Below, piece by piece: positions 31,701 through 41,096 of a DNA stretch of 64,000 bases. The position numbers and the translations under genes are program-made. Each line of letters opens with the position of its first letter. The stretch's first letter is position 1. The notes below the pieces were generated by a model, which saw nothing but the letters and a program-made list of their open reading frames with translations, was not told where the DNA came from and did no database searches. Source of the DNA: Terriglobia bacterium (lineage in GTDB: Bacteria; Acidobacteriota; Terriglobia; Versatilivoradales; Versatilivoraceae); NCBI GenBank assembly GCA_951813285.1, contig OX638355.1:2561136-2625135 (forward strand), in the 5' to 3' direction.

Positions 31701-31974
31701 GTTGTGCCGATAATTCATAGTCTCCAATAGGCAGCCCGGTTAGAACGAAAAACCCGGTCTCGTCGGTGATGTGGGTCCGCGCGAAGTTGGTCAGTACATG
31801 TCTGGCCGTAACCTCCACGCCGGGGACTCTGGCCTCGCTGGTGTCAGTGATCGTCCCCGATAACTCGCCCCTCAGGATCCTTGTTTCCTGACCCAACAGG
31901 GCAGGTGGCAACAGCAGACCAGCTACGAGGAGAATGACCAGCAAGCTGCAAACGTTCATTCGATTCAGCGACAT
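28702..31974 (-). CDS. TonB-dependent receptor 2, carboxypeptidase-regulatory-like N-terminus
   Basis: A 1090-residue paralogue of the receptor at 1479-4709. Signal peptide (SLLVILLVAGLLLPPALLG), then the mature start QETRILRGELSGTITD, CarboxypepD_reg-like domain, plug (VPVNGRDFGMLLLLQPGA) and a barrel ending in ISFGIRYVF. The two receptors stay alignable along their full length, including a four-cysteine insert (CPSCPNGK and LNCTVCTPGDF) also present in receptor 1 (CPTCPNGT, LNCKVCTPGSF). GGAGGG lies about ten bases before the ATG. The ligand is unknown. A tandem 20-bp repeat 360 bases upstream may serve in its control. Confidence 0.93.
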   Translation of the reverse strand: MSLNRMNVCSLLVILLVAGLLLPPALLGQETRILRGELSGTITDTSEARVPGVEVTARHVLTNFARTHITDETGFFVLTGLPIGDYELSAQLSGFREYRHTLTLGGGDRKTVNIQLEVGDITDTIQVIDTAPIIQMADATIGENLSEETVETVPVNGRDFGMLLLLQPGAMVMPNHWGQPGRASDPGAPMGLSYNGAHDNWGSTNITLDGVDITRVGEGLMASNSISVEAIQEVAIDTTNLSAEVGRSAGGKVVFISKSGTNEFHGSLFEYARPRFAQANEFLSNAVGDKLGESSRHQYGGSIGGPIIKDKLFGFYTFERIDASIPSTFQFPALTADFKATLAPQLKQIFDLVPLPNSVNPGGLVGPANITGTFNQDNRIHMPRIDLSLGNHTAFFRWNRVRLTKSNGAVLGGYPEFPLTNRNWMDNTTLSWNYMITPTLINEVGYGRATFSQLNNSFSGIEQFIDPTRGDPFGRIKLSSEQTLIGTYPHKGDTANQAHGHYIHDNLRWVKGAHQLSLGGEFRRVLTMNGFDFWPDYIYETLDDLAANSVHTATNRWGDAPFPFGPNITHNGGLYVQDDWKASPRLTLNLGLRWDWEGDIYNRADPPNGHLSFLKRTPGGECPSCPNGKSFGHLLNCTVCTPGDFILPNTNIHDAANDHLFTRVGQKLRNGDRDNISPRIGVAFDLTGDGSTVLRGGFAVSYLGSTPGSHGGSRTGANSVTPVTIARDDVPTLTYPFAFKGALPTPGSRIAFGFYQHLLEMGHAKQYNISIQRQLPADIALQVAYVGNKYESMSSLSGPYRPNPFIPDANAMGGGDTVDPCCNVHLWSTPGPGRYDSMQVTFRKAMSKGLQFSAYYTWGHSLHNWARTQWGEFFWRPTREIIDATNPGYTYPDGIIGTTYAKSSGIADIRQNFISHWLWNVPFPGGGSGVADRILRGWQVSGIVGARSGLTGLNGWANSGRQNRYRGSSLPNISPGANTSTGYIGNDRPWVNVSAFSIPGPDPEFPGKVLLGYAENRPMKGPPALTTDLSVLKQTTIHENHRIEFRAEVFNLFNHMVWDRINSSMSSARFGFPQETLGSRQISFGIRYVF

Positions 31975-32456
31975 GGGAGTTGCCCTCCGTTTGGCGTGGG
32001 CTGTCGGATACCGAGGAACTTGCTACCGACCTTCCTGTCGCGGCGCCGATGCACCGGTGGGGCTCAGGAAAGTGAGGCGATCACAGCTCGTCGTTGGACA
32101 GCTTTTGCGGCCAGGACACTAGATTTCCGTGAAAATAGATACTAAAGTGAGTAGCAATTCTCTTGCCGAACAATCCACAGGTCTTGGATTGGTTTGGTAA
32201 AGGATTGATAATAGGAGAGATAAAATTTTTGCGTGTTTTCATCGGCTCCGCCGACCACACCATTTTCTACGAACAATCGTAAGTCAATCGGGCCTTTTGG
32301 CCGGTTCTTCTCGAAATCTATTCGTTAAAGTACTTTAATATCACGTACTTAACAATAATATCACGTACTTAACAATCCCGTTAGGAGAAATCCGGATCTT
32401 CGGATTCAGTTTGCGAAATTTGGAATTTTGTGTGGAGGGCCAACACCGCCCGGCAC
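31975..32456. promoter_or_regulatory. AT-rich upstream region of TonB receptor 2
   Basis: This 480-base stretch has no gene. It is AT-richer than the rest of the window from about 32100 on and contains a 14-bp palindrome and a tandem repeat. It lies between the GWxTD gene and TonB receptor 2, both on the minus strand, so it should hold the receptor promoter. Confidence 0.55.
32325..32375. repeat. 14-bp palindrome followed by two exact 20-bp tandem repeats
   Basis: TTAAAGTACTTTAA (32325-32338) is a perfect palindrome. It overlaps the first of two identical units TAATATCACGTACTTAACAA at 32336-32355 and 32356-32375. The GTACTT(T)AAC core occurs once inverted in the palindrome and once in each unit. 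The arrangement resembles an operator array for a DNA-binding regulator, probably acting on TonB receptor 2; this is inference. Confidence 0.7.
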
Positions 32457-34100
32457 CTATTGGCGCAATACGAATTGGGCTACCTGGCGCACGGAACGTT
32501 GGGAGTGGTTATCGGTAACATGGACCACCAGGCGGTAGTCGCCGGGAGCCAGGTTCTTCAGCGGCACCAGTTTTCCCAGAGTCATCTGTTGGGAAGCACC
32601 GGCCAAATGGCCTCGTTCCTCATGAAACCGGGCAACCTTACGGTCGCCTTGCATGAAGTCGTAGTCAATGCGAGCCGATTGCTGTCTGGTCTTATCGTCC
32701 AGGGTCAAATTGTAGATTTGGAAGTAGATTCCCAAAGTCTTTTCTTGTTCGAACTCTTCTCTGACATTGGGATGTACCTTGGAGGCGCCAATCACGAACA
32801 TCCCGTTTCCCGTCTGCGTGGGAGGCAGCCCTTCAATGCGGTCAGCCAGGATGATACTACTGATCCCCAACTGGTCGTCCGGATAGCGTGGAACGACAAG
32901 TCCGAAGTAGTGGGTTCCCACGTTGCCGCTGTGGAGGTCTTTCAGAACGAGCTCCAGCTTGTAGCGACCCGAGCTTAGGGGAATGGATCTCTGATAAAGG
33001 GATTTCTGCTCCAGTGCCTGCTTAAGGAGGGAGTCTGGGATATCTTTCGAGACCACATCCTCGAACACTTGAGCCACCCGCCCGGTGATGGTGGATACGC
33101 GCCCATAAATGTTGACGCGGGCCCGGTGGACGCCAGTCTCGTTCTTGAAAGTCATGTCCTTATGCTGCAACTGAATGGTAATGGGGGTTAAGATTGTCTC
33201 GTCAGTGATCTTGAAGAAGTCGGTTCGGAAATCAAAGGGGAACAAATTGTAGGAGACCCTGGTATCGACAACGGCCTCAAGGTCCTGAAATCTTGCGCGC
33301 GGGGCCTGAAATAATGCCGCCTGCTGCGACATCCTTTGAAACTGGTTGTAGCGTCGAGGCAGGATATCGTCGCCACCGGGCAGTGAACCCAGGGCCGGCC
33401 GGCCGGGATGTTGGAACCGTTCGCCCTGGTTGGCCATCTCCATGCTTTCCGCCAAGGTCGGTCCCATATAGGTCAAATGCTTTACGGCATCTTTCTCGGC
33501 GGGATCGATGGTCATGTGGTACTGACCTGTTCCAGTCGGGTCCACGAATTCGATGATTATTTCACTGCCCAACGATTCGCCTTGCAGGTACCGGTAGCGC
33601 CAAACCTCATAGGGGTGGGCGGCGGTGGTTCCTCCGCCCTCTTCGATCGGACGGTAATATTGTCCACCTGTGGGGTGGGATTCGATCTGGTCCGGGGGGC
33701 CGAAAGCGATGTAAATGCGTCCCCGGTCGGTCATCCATCCCGGTCGACCGGAAGAGAACCGTTCGTTGGCGTAAGCGATACGGCGGTAGTGCTCGTCTCG
33801 TGTTTCGTTTACGATGGTGTCCGGATTGGGATCCCTTCTCAACCAGAACTGCTCAATAAATTGATAGCGCTCATCATCAGTGGTCAGTTGTCTGAAGGCC
33901 TTCCGTTCCTCACTGGTGATGATGTATTTGACGTCCTGTTTCAGCCATTTTTTTAGATAGCGATCCGAGGTTTCGACCCGCAGCGACTTCTCCCTGGCGC
34001 TATCTCTTTTCTTCTCAGCGGTCGAGGTTGCGCTGAAACAGACCGCCAGCAGAATGGCGGTGCTGATTCGGAGCCAAAGACGTGGTGACAATACTCTCAT
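32457..34100 (-). CDS. GWxTD domain protein
   Basis: The 547-residue product starts at the ATG at 34100, which has GGAGG five bases upstream; the frame stays open further upstream without sense. A signal peptide (ISTAILLAVCFSATS) precedes the GWxTD domain (about residues 40-190), whose signature reads GWMTDRGRIYIAFGPPDQI, with EQFWLRRDPNPDT before it. The C-terminal 250 residues are beta-rich and end in APGDYRLVVHVTD. A similar C-terminal module ends the VWFA protein on the other side of the divergent promoter. GWxTD proteins are found mainly in Acidobacteriota and relatives, with unknown function. Confidence 0.9.
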   Translation of the reverse strand: MRVLSPRLWLRISTAILLAVCFSATSTAEKKRDSAREKSLRVETSDRYLKKWLKQDVKYIITSEERKAFRQLTTDDERYQFIEQFWLRRDPNPDTIVNETRDEHYRRIAYANERFSSGRPGWMTDRGRIYIAFGPPDQIESHPTGGQYYRPIEEGGGTTAAHPYEVWRYRYLQGESLGSEIIIEFVDPTGTGQYHMTIDPAEKDAVKHLTYMGPTLAESMEMANQGERFQHPGRPALGSLPGGDDILPRRYNQFQRMSQQAALFQAPRARFQDLEAVVDTRVSYNLFPFDFRTDFFKITDETILTPITIQLQHKDMTFKNETGVHRARVNIYGRVSTITGRVAQVFEDVVSKDIPDSLLKQALEQKSLYQRSIPLSSGRYKLELVLKDLHSGNVGTHYFGLVVPRYPDDQLGISSIILADRIEGLPPTQTGNGMFVIGASKVHPNVREEFEQEKTLGIYFQIYNLTLDDKTRQQSARIDYDFMQGDRKVARFHEERGHLAGASQQMTLGKLVPLKNLAPGDYRLVVHVTDNHSQRSVRQVAQFVLRQ

Positions 34101-34595
34101 GGGGGCCTCCACCCTTGATGAGGTCGCTACGGACATCGCACATCGCGATCGAATCCGGCCTGGATACATGTCTGGAAACATGGAGATTAATTCAATTGAG
34201 TATATGCGGCACCCGGGCAAAGTCAAGAGTCTTTCCCACCAAGGCGCGGATCCCGCAAGGGTCCTCCTTTGCCTGCCGAGCCCGCCTTCAAAATCGGGGA
34301 AGACGCTGCTCATTGACTTCGTCCGATTCCGGAAATGCGGAAGATACCACGGATCTTCCGGTCTCCTGCCAGCTTCCAAGCTATGCGCAGGCAGAGGAAT
34401 CCAGAGTATTTTCTGTTTTCGGCTCCGGTTTGAGAGTTGTAGAATTGAGTAGCAATCGGCTCCATTGACAACCATGGATGACAGTGCGGGATCGCAGAGC
34501 TTGCCTCGGGTTCAAGGCGATGCTTGCTTCCTTTGCCTGTGTCCGCAAGAAGATCAACCTGTTAGTGTGATCCATCGCATTGATTGGGGACAGCC
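34101..34595. promoter_or_regulatory. Divergent region between GWxTD and VWFA genes
   Basis: About 495 bases separate the two oppositely directed genes, which share a C-terminal module. It must hold both promoters. I see no repeat or gene in it. Confidence 0.45.
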
Positions 34596-37334
34596 GTGTC
34601 ACGCCGTTGCCTCCTGACCTGGGGCTGTGTTTCGATAATTCTGGCAGTTGGCTGCGCTCTGGGTACGTCCGGCCAAACTCTGGACCCAGCCCCTCCAAGT
34701 CAGAAACGAGAAAAGGAAGTCACGTCCGGATATACCGTCAAGGTCCCGGTGGACGTGGTGGTCGTGCACGCCACCGTCACGGACAAGAGAGGTCGGCCGA
34801 TCAAGGATCTGACTGCTGATGACTTCACGGTTTATGAGGACGGTAAGATCCAAACGATCCAGTCGTTCGGCGTCGAGTCCCATCAAACGCTCCCACCTGG
34901 CCACCGAACTGGCCGGCAGGCGGCCACGGAATCAACTTCTTTTGCCGAACCGCCCCCGCTTCAGCCACCCCGCTTGTTCAGCCTGGTTATCGATGACCTC
35001 ACCTCGCCCTCCTTTGAAAGTATGCACGGCACCATCGAGGCTGTTGAATCCTTTGTGACTGAGACTCTGGTGGAGGGGGATCAGGTCTCGATCCTGACTG
35101 CCTCGGGACGCTTCCAGACTCCATTCACCCGGGATCGGAGGTTGCTGTCGAAACAGGTCACCCAATTGCACAATAGAGTGAATAGACACGCAGCCCCCAG
35201 ATCGGACTGTCCGAGACTAACGGATCTGCAGGCCGACAATATTCGCTTCGGCCCCAGGAGGCTTCCCGATTTCAACGTTGCATTGCAGGAAGTAATCACT
35301 TGCGCTTCCCTGCAAGCGCAGATGCAATCCGAGGATGTTGGTACGGCTCCGACGACCGCTGCCGAGGGCGGAGTGGGAGAAGATGTCACTGTCGGCGGAA
35401 TTCAGACGAGTACCGGCGGTTTTCGTTCAACCACGAGTCCTGAAACACAGTTGATGGCGGAAGGCATGGTGTATGCTGCTGCATTGAGGCAACATGAGGT
35501 CGGTCTGCAAAGGAATCGCAGTCTTCTCAAGGCCTTGAGCAGACACGTGCAGTTCTTAAGCCATTTTGAAGCGAAGAAATCATTGGTTTTGTTTTCGGAC
35601 GGGTTCCTTTCCCAGAGGGTTCGCCCTGAATTTGACAAGTTGCTGGATAGCTCCCTTCGGGCAGGAGTCGTCGTTAGTACGATCGACATCCGCGGACTCT
35701 ACGCCACCAATTTGAGGGCCGGCGATCGGGCGCTCTACGGGGTTGCGGATTCGTTTCTATTGGAAGAGAGGAGGCGGCTTAAGGAGGAGGATGCGATCCG
35801 GCAGGAAGAACCGCTGGCAGAGTTGGCCCGTGCCACGGGAGGGACCTTTTTTCACAACAACAATGATCTTGCTGCCGGGCTCACAAGCATTGCCAGGAGC
35901 CAGTCTCATTACTACGTCTTGACATACGGCTTGACCGAGCCGAAGTTGGACGGCCGCTATCACAAGATCAAGGTGAAAGTTTCCCGCCCGGGCGTCGAGA
36001 TCCGGCATCGAAAGGGATACTTCGCTCCCAAGGAAAGGCTGTCGTTGGAGGCGGTCAAACGGCGGGACCTCGAGAATGATCTCGAGGCCGTGTTGTATGG
36101 ACCGGGGAACCTGCGGGGAGTGCCGGTGGGGCTTTCCTACAGCTATTTTCGCCTGGACGAGGCGACATTCCAGTTGTCTCTCCTGGCCAAAATCGATATC
36201 GGGGGACTCTCCTTCCTGAGAAAGAACGGGCATCGCGAGAATCTGATTCACCTTGTCATCGCTGTCCTGGACGACAACGGCCAATACGTGAAGGGATCGA
36301 GGAAAAAGGTGAACCTGAAATTGACGGAATCCGGTTACGCAGCCTTGTTGAATTACGGCTTGAGGACCCAAGTGAATCTTCAACTGCCTCGAGGGCGCTA
36401 CCGGATCAAGGCAGTGGCCAGAGACAGCGTGGACACTCGTCTGGGTTCTTCCGAAACTGCCGTGGAAGTTCCTCCGGAAGGCTATCTATCCGACCTGCAG
36501 GGAGGCGGTTCGTGGACGGGTGGCGCCGTTGAAGACGCTTTCGCCCCCCAGGCCTCGCTGGACTTCGGGCTCAGCTACTTCTTCGATGGTCCCAATCTGG
36601 CGCGAGTTCCAGTCTCCGCCAAGCTGGAAGGAAGCGCCTTTCAACACCAGTCGTCCCAAGTGCCCGGACGTCTCCACTTCGTGGGAGCAGCCTATGCCGA
36701 AGACGACAGCGTGGCCGCCATGTTCAGCGAAACGCTCGAGGTGGCGATCGACACCCCGGTTCTGGATTACGGGAACCTTCTGAAGCTGCGCCCCGGCAGT
36801 TACCGGTTCGAGTTGGTGGTGAGCAATGAGCGGGGCACGCTGGGCGTTGCCGAGCGGGACCTGGAGGTGCCTGCCCTGGACTCGAAGGGTTTGGCCAGCA
36901 GCAGCCTGGTCGTCAGCCAGCAATTCACTCCGCTGCCGGAACAGATTCAAAAAATCCAACGAAGTTTGATCAACGAGGCAGATCCACTCGTCTTCAGGGA
37001 ATTCAGAGTCATAGCTCCAGTGGAACCTCAGATCCGAATGGACCGCCCCTTGGCGGTCTTCTACAAGCTGTACAACCTGGCCGAAACGGCCGACACCGAC
37101 AAGCTCCAGGCCAGAATGCAGCTCATCAACGAAACCGGTGGAGCCAATCGATTTCCATGGGTGAATCTGGACGGCAGTCTGGAAAGGACTGACGGCGGCG
37201 AGGCGGCGGTCTTCCTGGGGTTCCGGCTTCCAGCGGGACGGTTGGCTCCGGGGAAGTACCAATTGGTGGTCGAGACCGCTGAAAGCTCAACCGGTCGAAC
37301 GGTCACTCGTGAAACCGGTGTATGGCTGCGATAG
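34596..37334 (+). CDS. VWFA-related protein, acidobacterial type
   Basis: The 912-residue product fits the VWFA-related acidobacterial family: a signal segment (TWGCVSIILAVGCALGTSG), then the diagnostic VPVDVVVVHATVTDKRGRPI and LTADDFTVYEDGK, a von Willebrand A-like domain (about residues 120-460, with LFSLVIDD, SLVLFSDGF and VVSTIDIRGLY), then several beta-sandwich domains. The last 150 residues (VFYKLYNL to PGKYQLVVE) resemble the end of the divergent GWxTD protein. The GTG at 34596, with GGGGA six bases before it, is preferred over the TTG at 34584. It is expected in the periplasm or on the surface and may mediate protein binding. Confidence 0.9.
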   Translation: MSRRCLLTWGCVSIILAVGCALGTSGQTLDPAPPSQKREKEVTSGYTVKVPVDVVVVHATVTDKRGRPIKDLTADDFTVYEDGKIQTIQSFGVESHQTLPPGHRTGRQAATESTSFAEPPPLQPPRLFSLVIDDLTSPSFESMHGTIEAVESFVTETLVEGDQVSILTASGRFQTPFTRDRRLLSKQVTQLHNRVNRHAAPRSDCPRLTDLQADNIRFGPRRLPDFNVALQEVITCASLQAQMQSEDVGTAPTTAAEGGVGEDVTVGGIQTSTGGFRSTTSPETQLMAEGMVYAAALRQHEVGLQRNRSLLKALSRHVQFLSHFEAKKSLVLFSDGFLSQRVRPEFDKLLDSSLRAGVVVSTIDIRGLYATNLRAGDRALYGVADSFLLEERRRLKEEDAIRQEEPLAELARATGGTFFHNNNDLAAGLTSIARSQSHYYVLTYGLTEPKLDGRYHKIKVKVSRPGVEIRHRKGYFAPKERLSLEAVKRRDLENDLEAVLYGPGNLRGVPVGLSYSYFRLDEATFQLSLLAKIDIGGLSFLRKNGHRENLIHLVIAVLDDNGQYVKGSRKKVNLKLTESGYAALLNYGLRTQVNLQLPRGRYRIKAVARDSVDTRLGSSETAVEVPPEGYLSDLQGGGSWTGGAVEDAFAPQASLDFGLSYFFDGPNLARVPVSAKLEGSAFQHQSSQVPGRLHFVGAAYAEDDSVAAMFSETLEVAIDTPVLDYGNLLKLRPGSYRFELVVSNERGTLGVAERDLEVPALDSKGLASSSLVVSQQFTPLPEQIQKIQRSLINEADPLVFREFRVIAPVEPQIRMDRPLAVFYKLYNLAETADTDKLQARMQLINETGGANRFPWVNLDGSLERTDGGEAAVFLGFRLPAGRLAPGKYQLVVETAESSTGRTVTRETGVWLR

Positions 37335-37389
37335 AGTCAGGGGAGAGGAAACCGTTTTGGATGAGGATGGATCCCTTCGAGGGAAGCCG

Positions 37390-40300
37390 ATGATGCCAAG
37401 GTGGATTCCGGCTTGCGCCCCGGGTTTGAGTCTGTTCGCGGCCATCCTGCTGGGCTGCGTGGCGATCCCGTCTGTTCCGGCTGAACCGCTTGAATCGGAG
37501 AATCTACCTCGTATTCGTGCTGGCTTCACCGTTTCGGCGGTCGACGACCCCAGGCAGGATGGATGGAAGACAGAGGCCGTTGCCCGTGAGGCGGAAGGTC
37601 AACTGGGGCGCCTGTCCCAGCTCCTGATTGCAGGCAGGAAGATCCAGGCGACGCAGCTCAACGGTCTGATCACCCGGTCGTTTGTCTGCGATCCGCTCGT
37701 GCCCGGGAATCTGCCCGTCGTATTTGACGACCGATGGGTCACCGTCCGGCGCGCTGACTCTCGGATCGGTGGCGCCGGAGATCGTCACCATGGTCCCGAG
37801 GGACTGGCGACTGCGCTGGAGGCGTTGCTGGGTAGTACGCGGAGAGATGCGGAGGTTCGCGCCGACTTCAAACTGTTCGAGATCAGCCAAGTCGGGTCCA
37901 GAATCACGACTCGCCAATTCTTCGAATTCTCGCAGAAAGAGGGAGCCGGCAGGCGACAACGGAACGCGGTCTGGACCATCGTTTGGCTGCAGGCGAAAAA
38001 TGGGGAGCCTCCCAGGATGAACCATATTCAGGTCGATGACTATGAAGAAGTCTTGACGGGTTCTTCCTTGTTTGCCGACTGTACCAGCGCGGTCCTGGGG
38101 CACAATGCCTGTTTTCCCAACCAACTCCTGCGGGGAAACAATTACTGGACACCTCGGATTCAAACGGCGTTGGGGTTGGGGTTGTTCGGCCACCAGGGTT
38201 TGGCGGTCGGAGATGTCAACGGCGATGGGTTGGAGGATGTCTATATCTGCCAGCCCGGCGGTCTTCCCAACCGGTTGTTTGTGCAAAATGCCGACGGTAC
38301 TGCCAGCGACGCGTCCCGCGCCGGTGGTGTCGACTTCCTCGACCTGACCCACAGCGTGCTCTTGATCGACATCGACAACGATGGAGATCAGGATATCGTT
38401 CTGGCCCTGATGCAGGAGATTCTCTTTTTGGGCAACGACGGGCGGGGAGAATTCGAGCCAAGGGCCAGGGTGACCATTGAGGGTCAACCCACCAGCTTGA
38501 CAGCGGCCGATTACGATCTGGATGGCAATCTGGATATCTATGCCTGCGTATACTTCGACAACGCTTCTGCCAATACGCTCACCGAGTTCGGGACCCCCGT
38601 TCCCTATCATGACGCCACCAATGGCGGAAGCAATGTCCTGCTGCGAAACCAGGGGGACTGGAGGTTCCGGGACGTAACCGACCAGGTCGGCCTGAATCAC
38701 AACAACACCCGCTGGAGCTTTGCGGCCTCCTGGGAGGATTTCGATAATGACGGCGACCTGGATCTTTACGTCGCCAATGACTACGGGCGCAACAACCTCT
38801 ACCGAAACGACCTCGGACATTTCGTGGATGTCGCCGCTGGAGCCGGTGTGGAAGATATTTCGGCAGGGATGGCAGTGACCTGGGGAGACTACGATCGCGA
38901 CGGCTGGATGGATCTTTACGTCAGCAACATGTTCTCCTCAGCCGGGAACCGCATTACCCGTCAAGGCCGATTCAAAGCCGGCACTTCAGGGGACACCAAA
39001 GCCCAGTATCAGAGACACGCCCGTGGGAATTCCCTGTTCAGGAACAGGGGGAAGGGCCTTTTTGACGACGTCAGTTTGGATGCCGGGGTCACGATGGGGA
39101 GATGGGCCTGGGCTTCTCGCTTTCTTGACCTCAACAACGATGGTTGGGAGGACTTGCTCGTCTCCAACGGATACATCACCAATCACAAGATAGAAGACTT
39201 GTGAAGCTTCTTCTGGCGACAGGTCGTGTCGCGCTCACCGACGGAAGCGGTTGGAACGGAAGCAGCCAGAGACTACGAAGAATCGTTCGGAACCCTGGGC
39301 CGCATGATTCTCGAAGGGGGCTCCCTCAGTGGACGGGAACGCCATTGCCTGTTCCTGAATACCCGGGGGCAGCGTTTCGGAAATATCTCGGGTGTTTCGG
39401 GACTGGATTTCCCGGACGACGGACGAGGCATGGCCGTGGTCGATTGGGATCAGGACGGTGATCTGGACGTCTGGCTGTCCAATCGGACCGGGCCGCAAGT
39501 ACGTTTCATGCGCAACGACACGCCCTCGGACGCTCACTTTCTGGCCGTTCGCCTCAGGGGCCTGAGCTGTAATCGGGACGGTATTGGAGCCCGACTGGAG
39601 TTGGTTCTCAAGAATCAGGGGCAACACAAGCTCATTAAGACTCTACGGGCCGGGGAAGGCTACCTGTCTCAATCCAGCAAATGGATCCACTTCGGACTGG
39701 GTTCCTCAACCGAGATCGACCGTCTTACAGTGCGATGGCCGGGTGGAGAGACACAATCCTTCACCGGTCTGAGTGCTGACCGGCGCTACCGGTTGACCCA
39801 GGGAATCGACATGGCTGAGGCCTGGGGGCCTCGGCGGCAGTCGCCTGCCTTGAAATCCAGCAGGCTCGATCCCCCCCCTGCAGACGGTGGCAGTGCTCGG
39901 GCGTGGCTGAGTGCGCGAGTACCGCTGGAGGGTTTGACCTATTCGGAGTTCGGCGACCGTGAGCGGTCCCTGCAGGAGTTCCTGGGGAAGCCCGTGCTCC
40001 TGAATCTCTGGGCCAGTTGGTGTCCACCCTGCATCCAGGAACTCGGCGAGTTCTCCAGGCGCCAGCACGTGCTCCGCCAGAGCGGCCTCTCCATTGTTGC
40101 GCTCAGCGTGGATGAATTGGGTGATTCAGGTGGGCGGCCGCATGAACTACTCACCCGGATCAAGTTTCCCTTCGCTTCGGGAAGAGCCGATCCCTGGTTG
40201 CTCCACAGACTGGAGATGGTCCGAAATCGCCTCTTTGCCTGGCGCCAGCCGTTTGCCGTCCCCACCAGCTTCCTGATCGATGCCAGAGGATGGTTGGCTG

Positions 40301-41058
40301 CGATTTACACAGGCCCCGTGACAGTGGACCAGTTGCTGAAGGATCTGAACTTGCTTGGCGAACCGCCGGAACAGCTTCAGACTCGAGCACTGCCCTTCAA
40401 AGGACGTTGGCTGACATCGATCACCCCCATCTCCAAGGAACAGTGGGATCGCGATCTGGCCAGTGCCTACTACAACGTGGGCCTGGATTTGACCAGGGAC
40501 GGTCGCCTTCAGCAGGCCGTGGACCAGTATCTGCAGGCACTGGCTCTCAATCCCCAAGATGCCAACGCACATCATAATCTGGGTGCGGTCTATGCCCGCC
40601 AGGGCCGTCTGAGCCAGGCGATTGCTCAATACCGACAGGTGCTTCGCCTCCGTCCCGAATCGGTCCAGGCCCGCAGCAACCTGGGTGTGATCCTGGCTCA
40701 GCGGGGGGACCGCGAGGAGGCCGTGGCTCAATTCAGAGCGGCGCTCGGGCGGCGCCCCGATCATCCGGGAGTCCTCAATGCCCTGGCCACGACGTTGGTT
40801 ACGGCGCCGGGAGTCAGCCGGGGCGACGCGGAGGAGGCGGTCCGGCTGGCACAACGAGCCTGCGAGCTCACCGGTTACCAAGAACCGCTGATCCTGGACA
40901 CGCTGGCCATGGCTCACGCTGCGGCCGGTCGGAATGAAAAGGCCGTCGCCGCGGCCCGCCAGGCACTACGGCTGGCTCGGGAGAACGGGCAAACACAGTT
41001 GGCTGCAGGCATCAGGCGGAGGTTGCAATCCTATGCTCAACGTCCTCGCCAGCCTTGA
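37390..41058 (+). pseudogene. Giant CRTAC1-thioredoxin-TPR fusion with one in-frame TGA
   Basis: One 1222-codon frame runs from the ATG at 37390 (GAGGGAAG upstream) to 41058, broken only by TGA at 39202-39204 (codon 605). The sequence continues directly in the same frame as SFFWRQVVSRSP, as expected for the family. Order of domains: signal peptide; a region of about 240 residues I do not recognise; seven calcium-type loops (DVNGDGLED to DWDQDGDLD); ASPIC/UnbV (RAGEGYLSQSSKWIHFGLG, about 750-790); a TlpA/ResA-like thioredoxin domain with WCPPC (Cys 878 and 881); then four or more TPR units (1020-1200). The fusion suggests a redox-active secreted scaffold. It may be a nonsense mutant, a readthrough gene or a sequencing error. 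Confidence 0.82.
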
Positions 41059-41096
41059 GTGAAGCGACCGCGACGCGGTCAGTCGGGAGGTCTCGC

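Noticed and set aside
32336-32375. CRISPR array
   Set aside because: The two units are contiguous with no spacer and there are only two; no cas gene lies nearby.
39226-41058. Separate gene starting at the GTG at 39226
   Set aside because: Its first residues continue the family sequence begun before the TGA and there is no good ribosome-binding site, so it is the rest of the interrupted gene.
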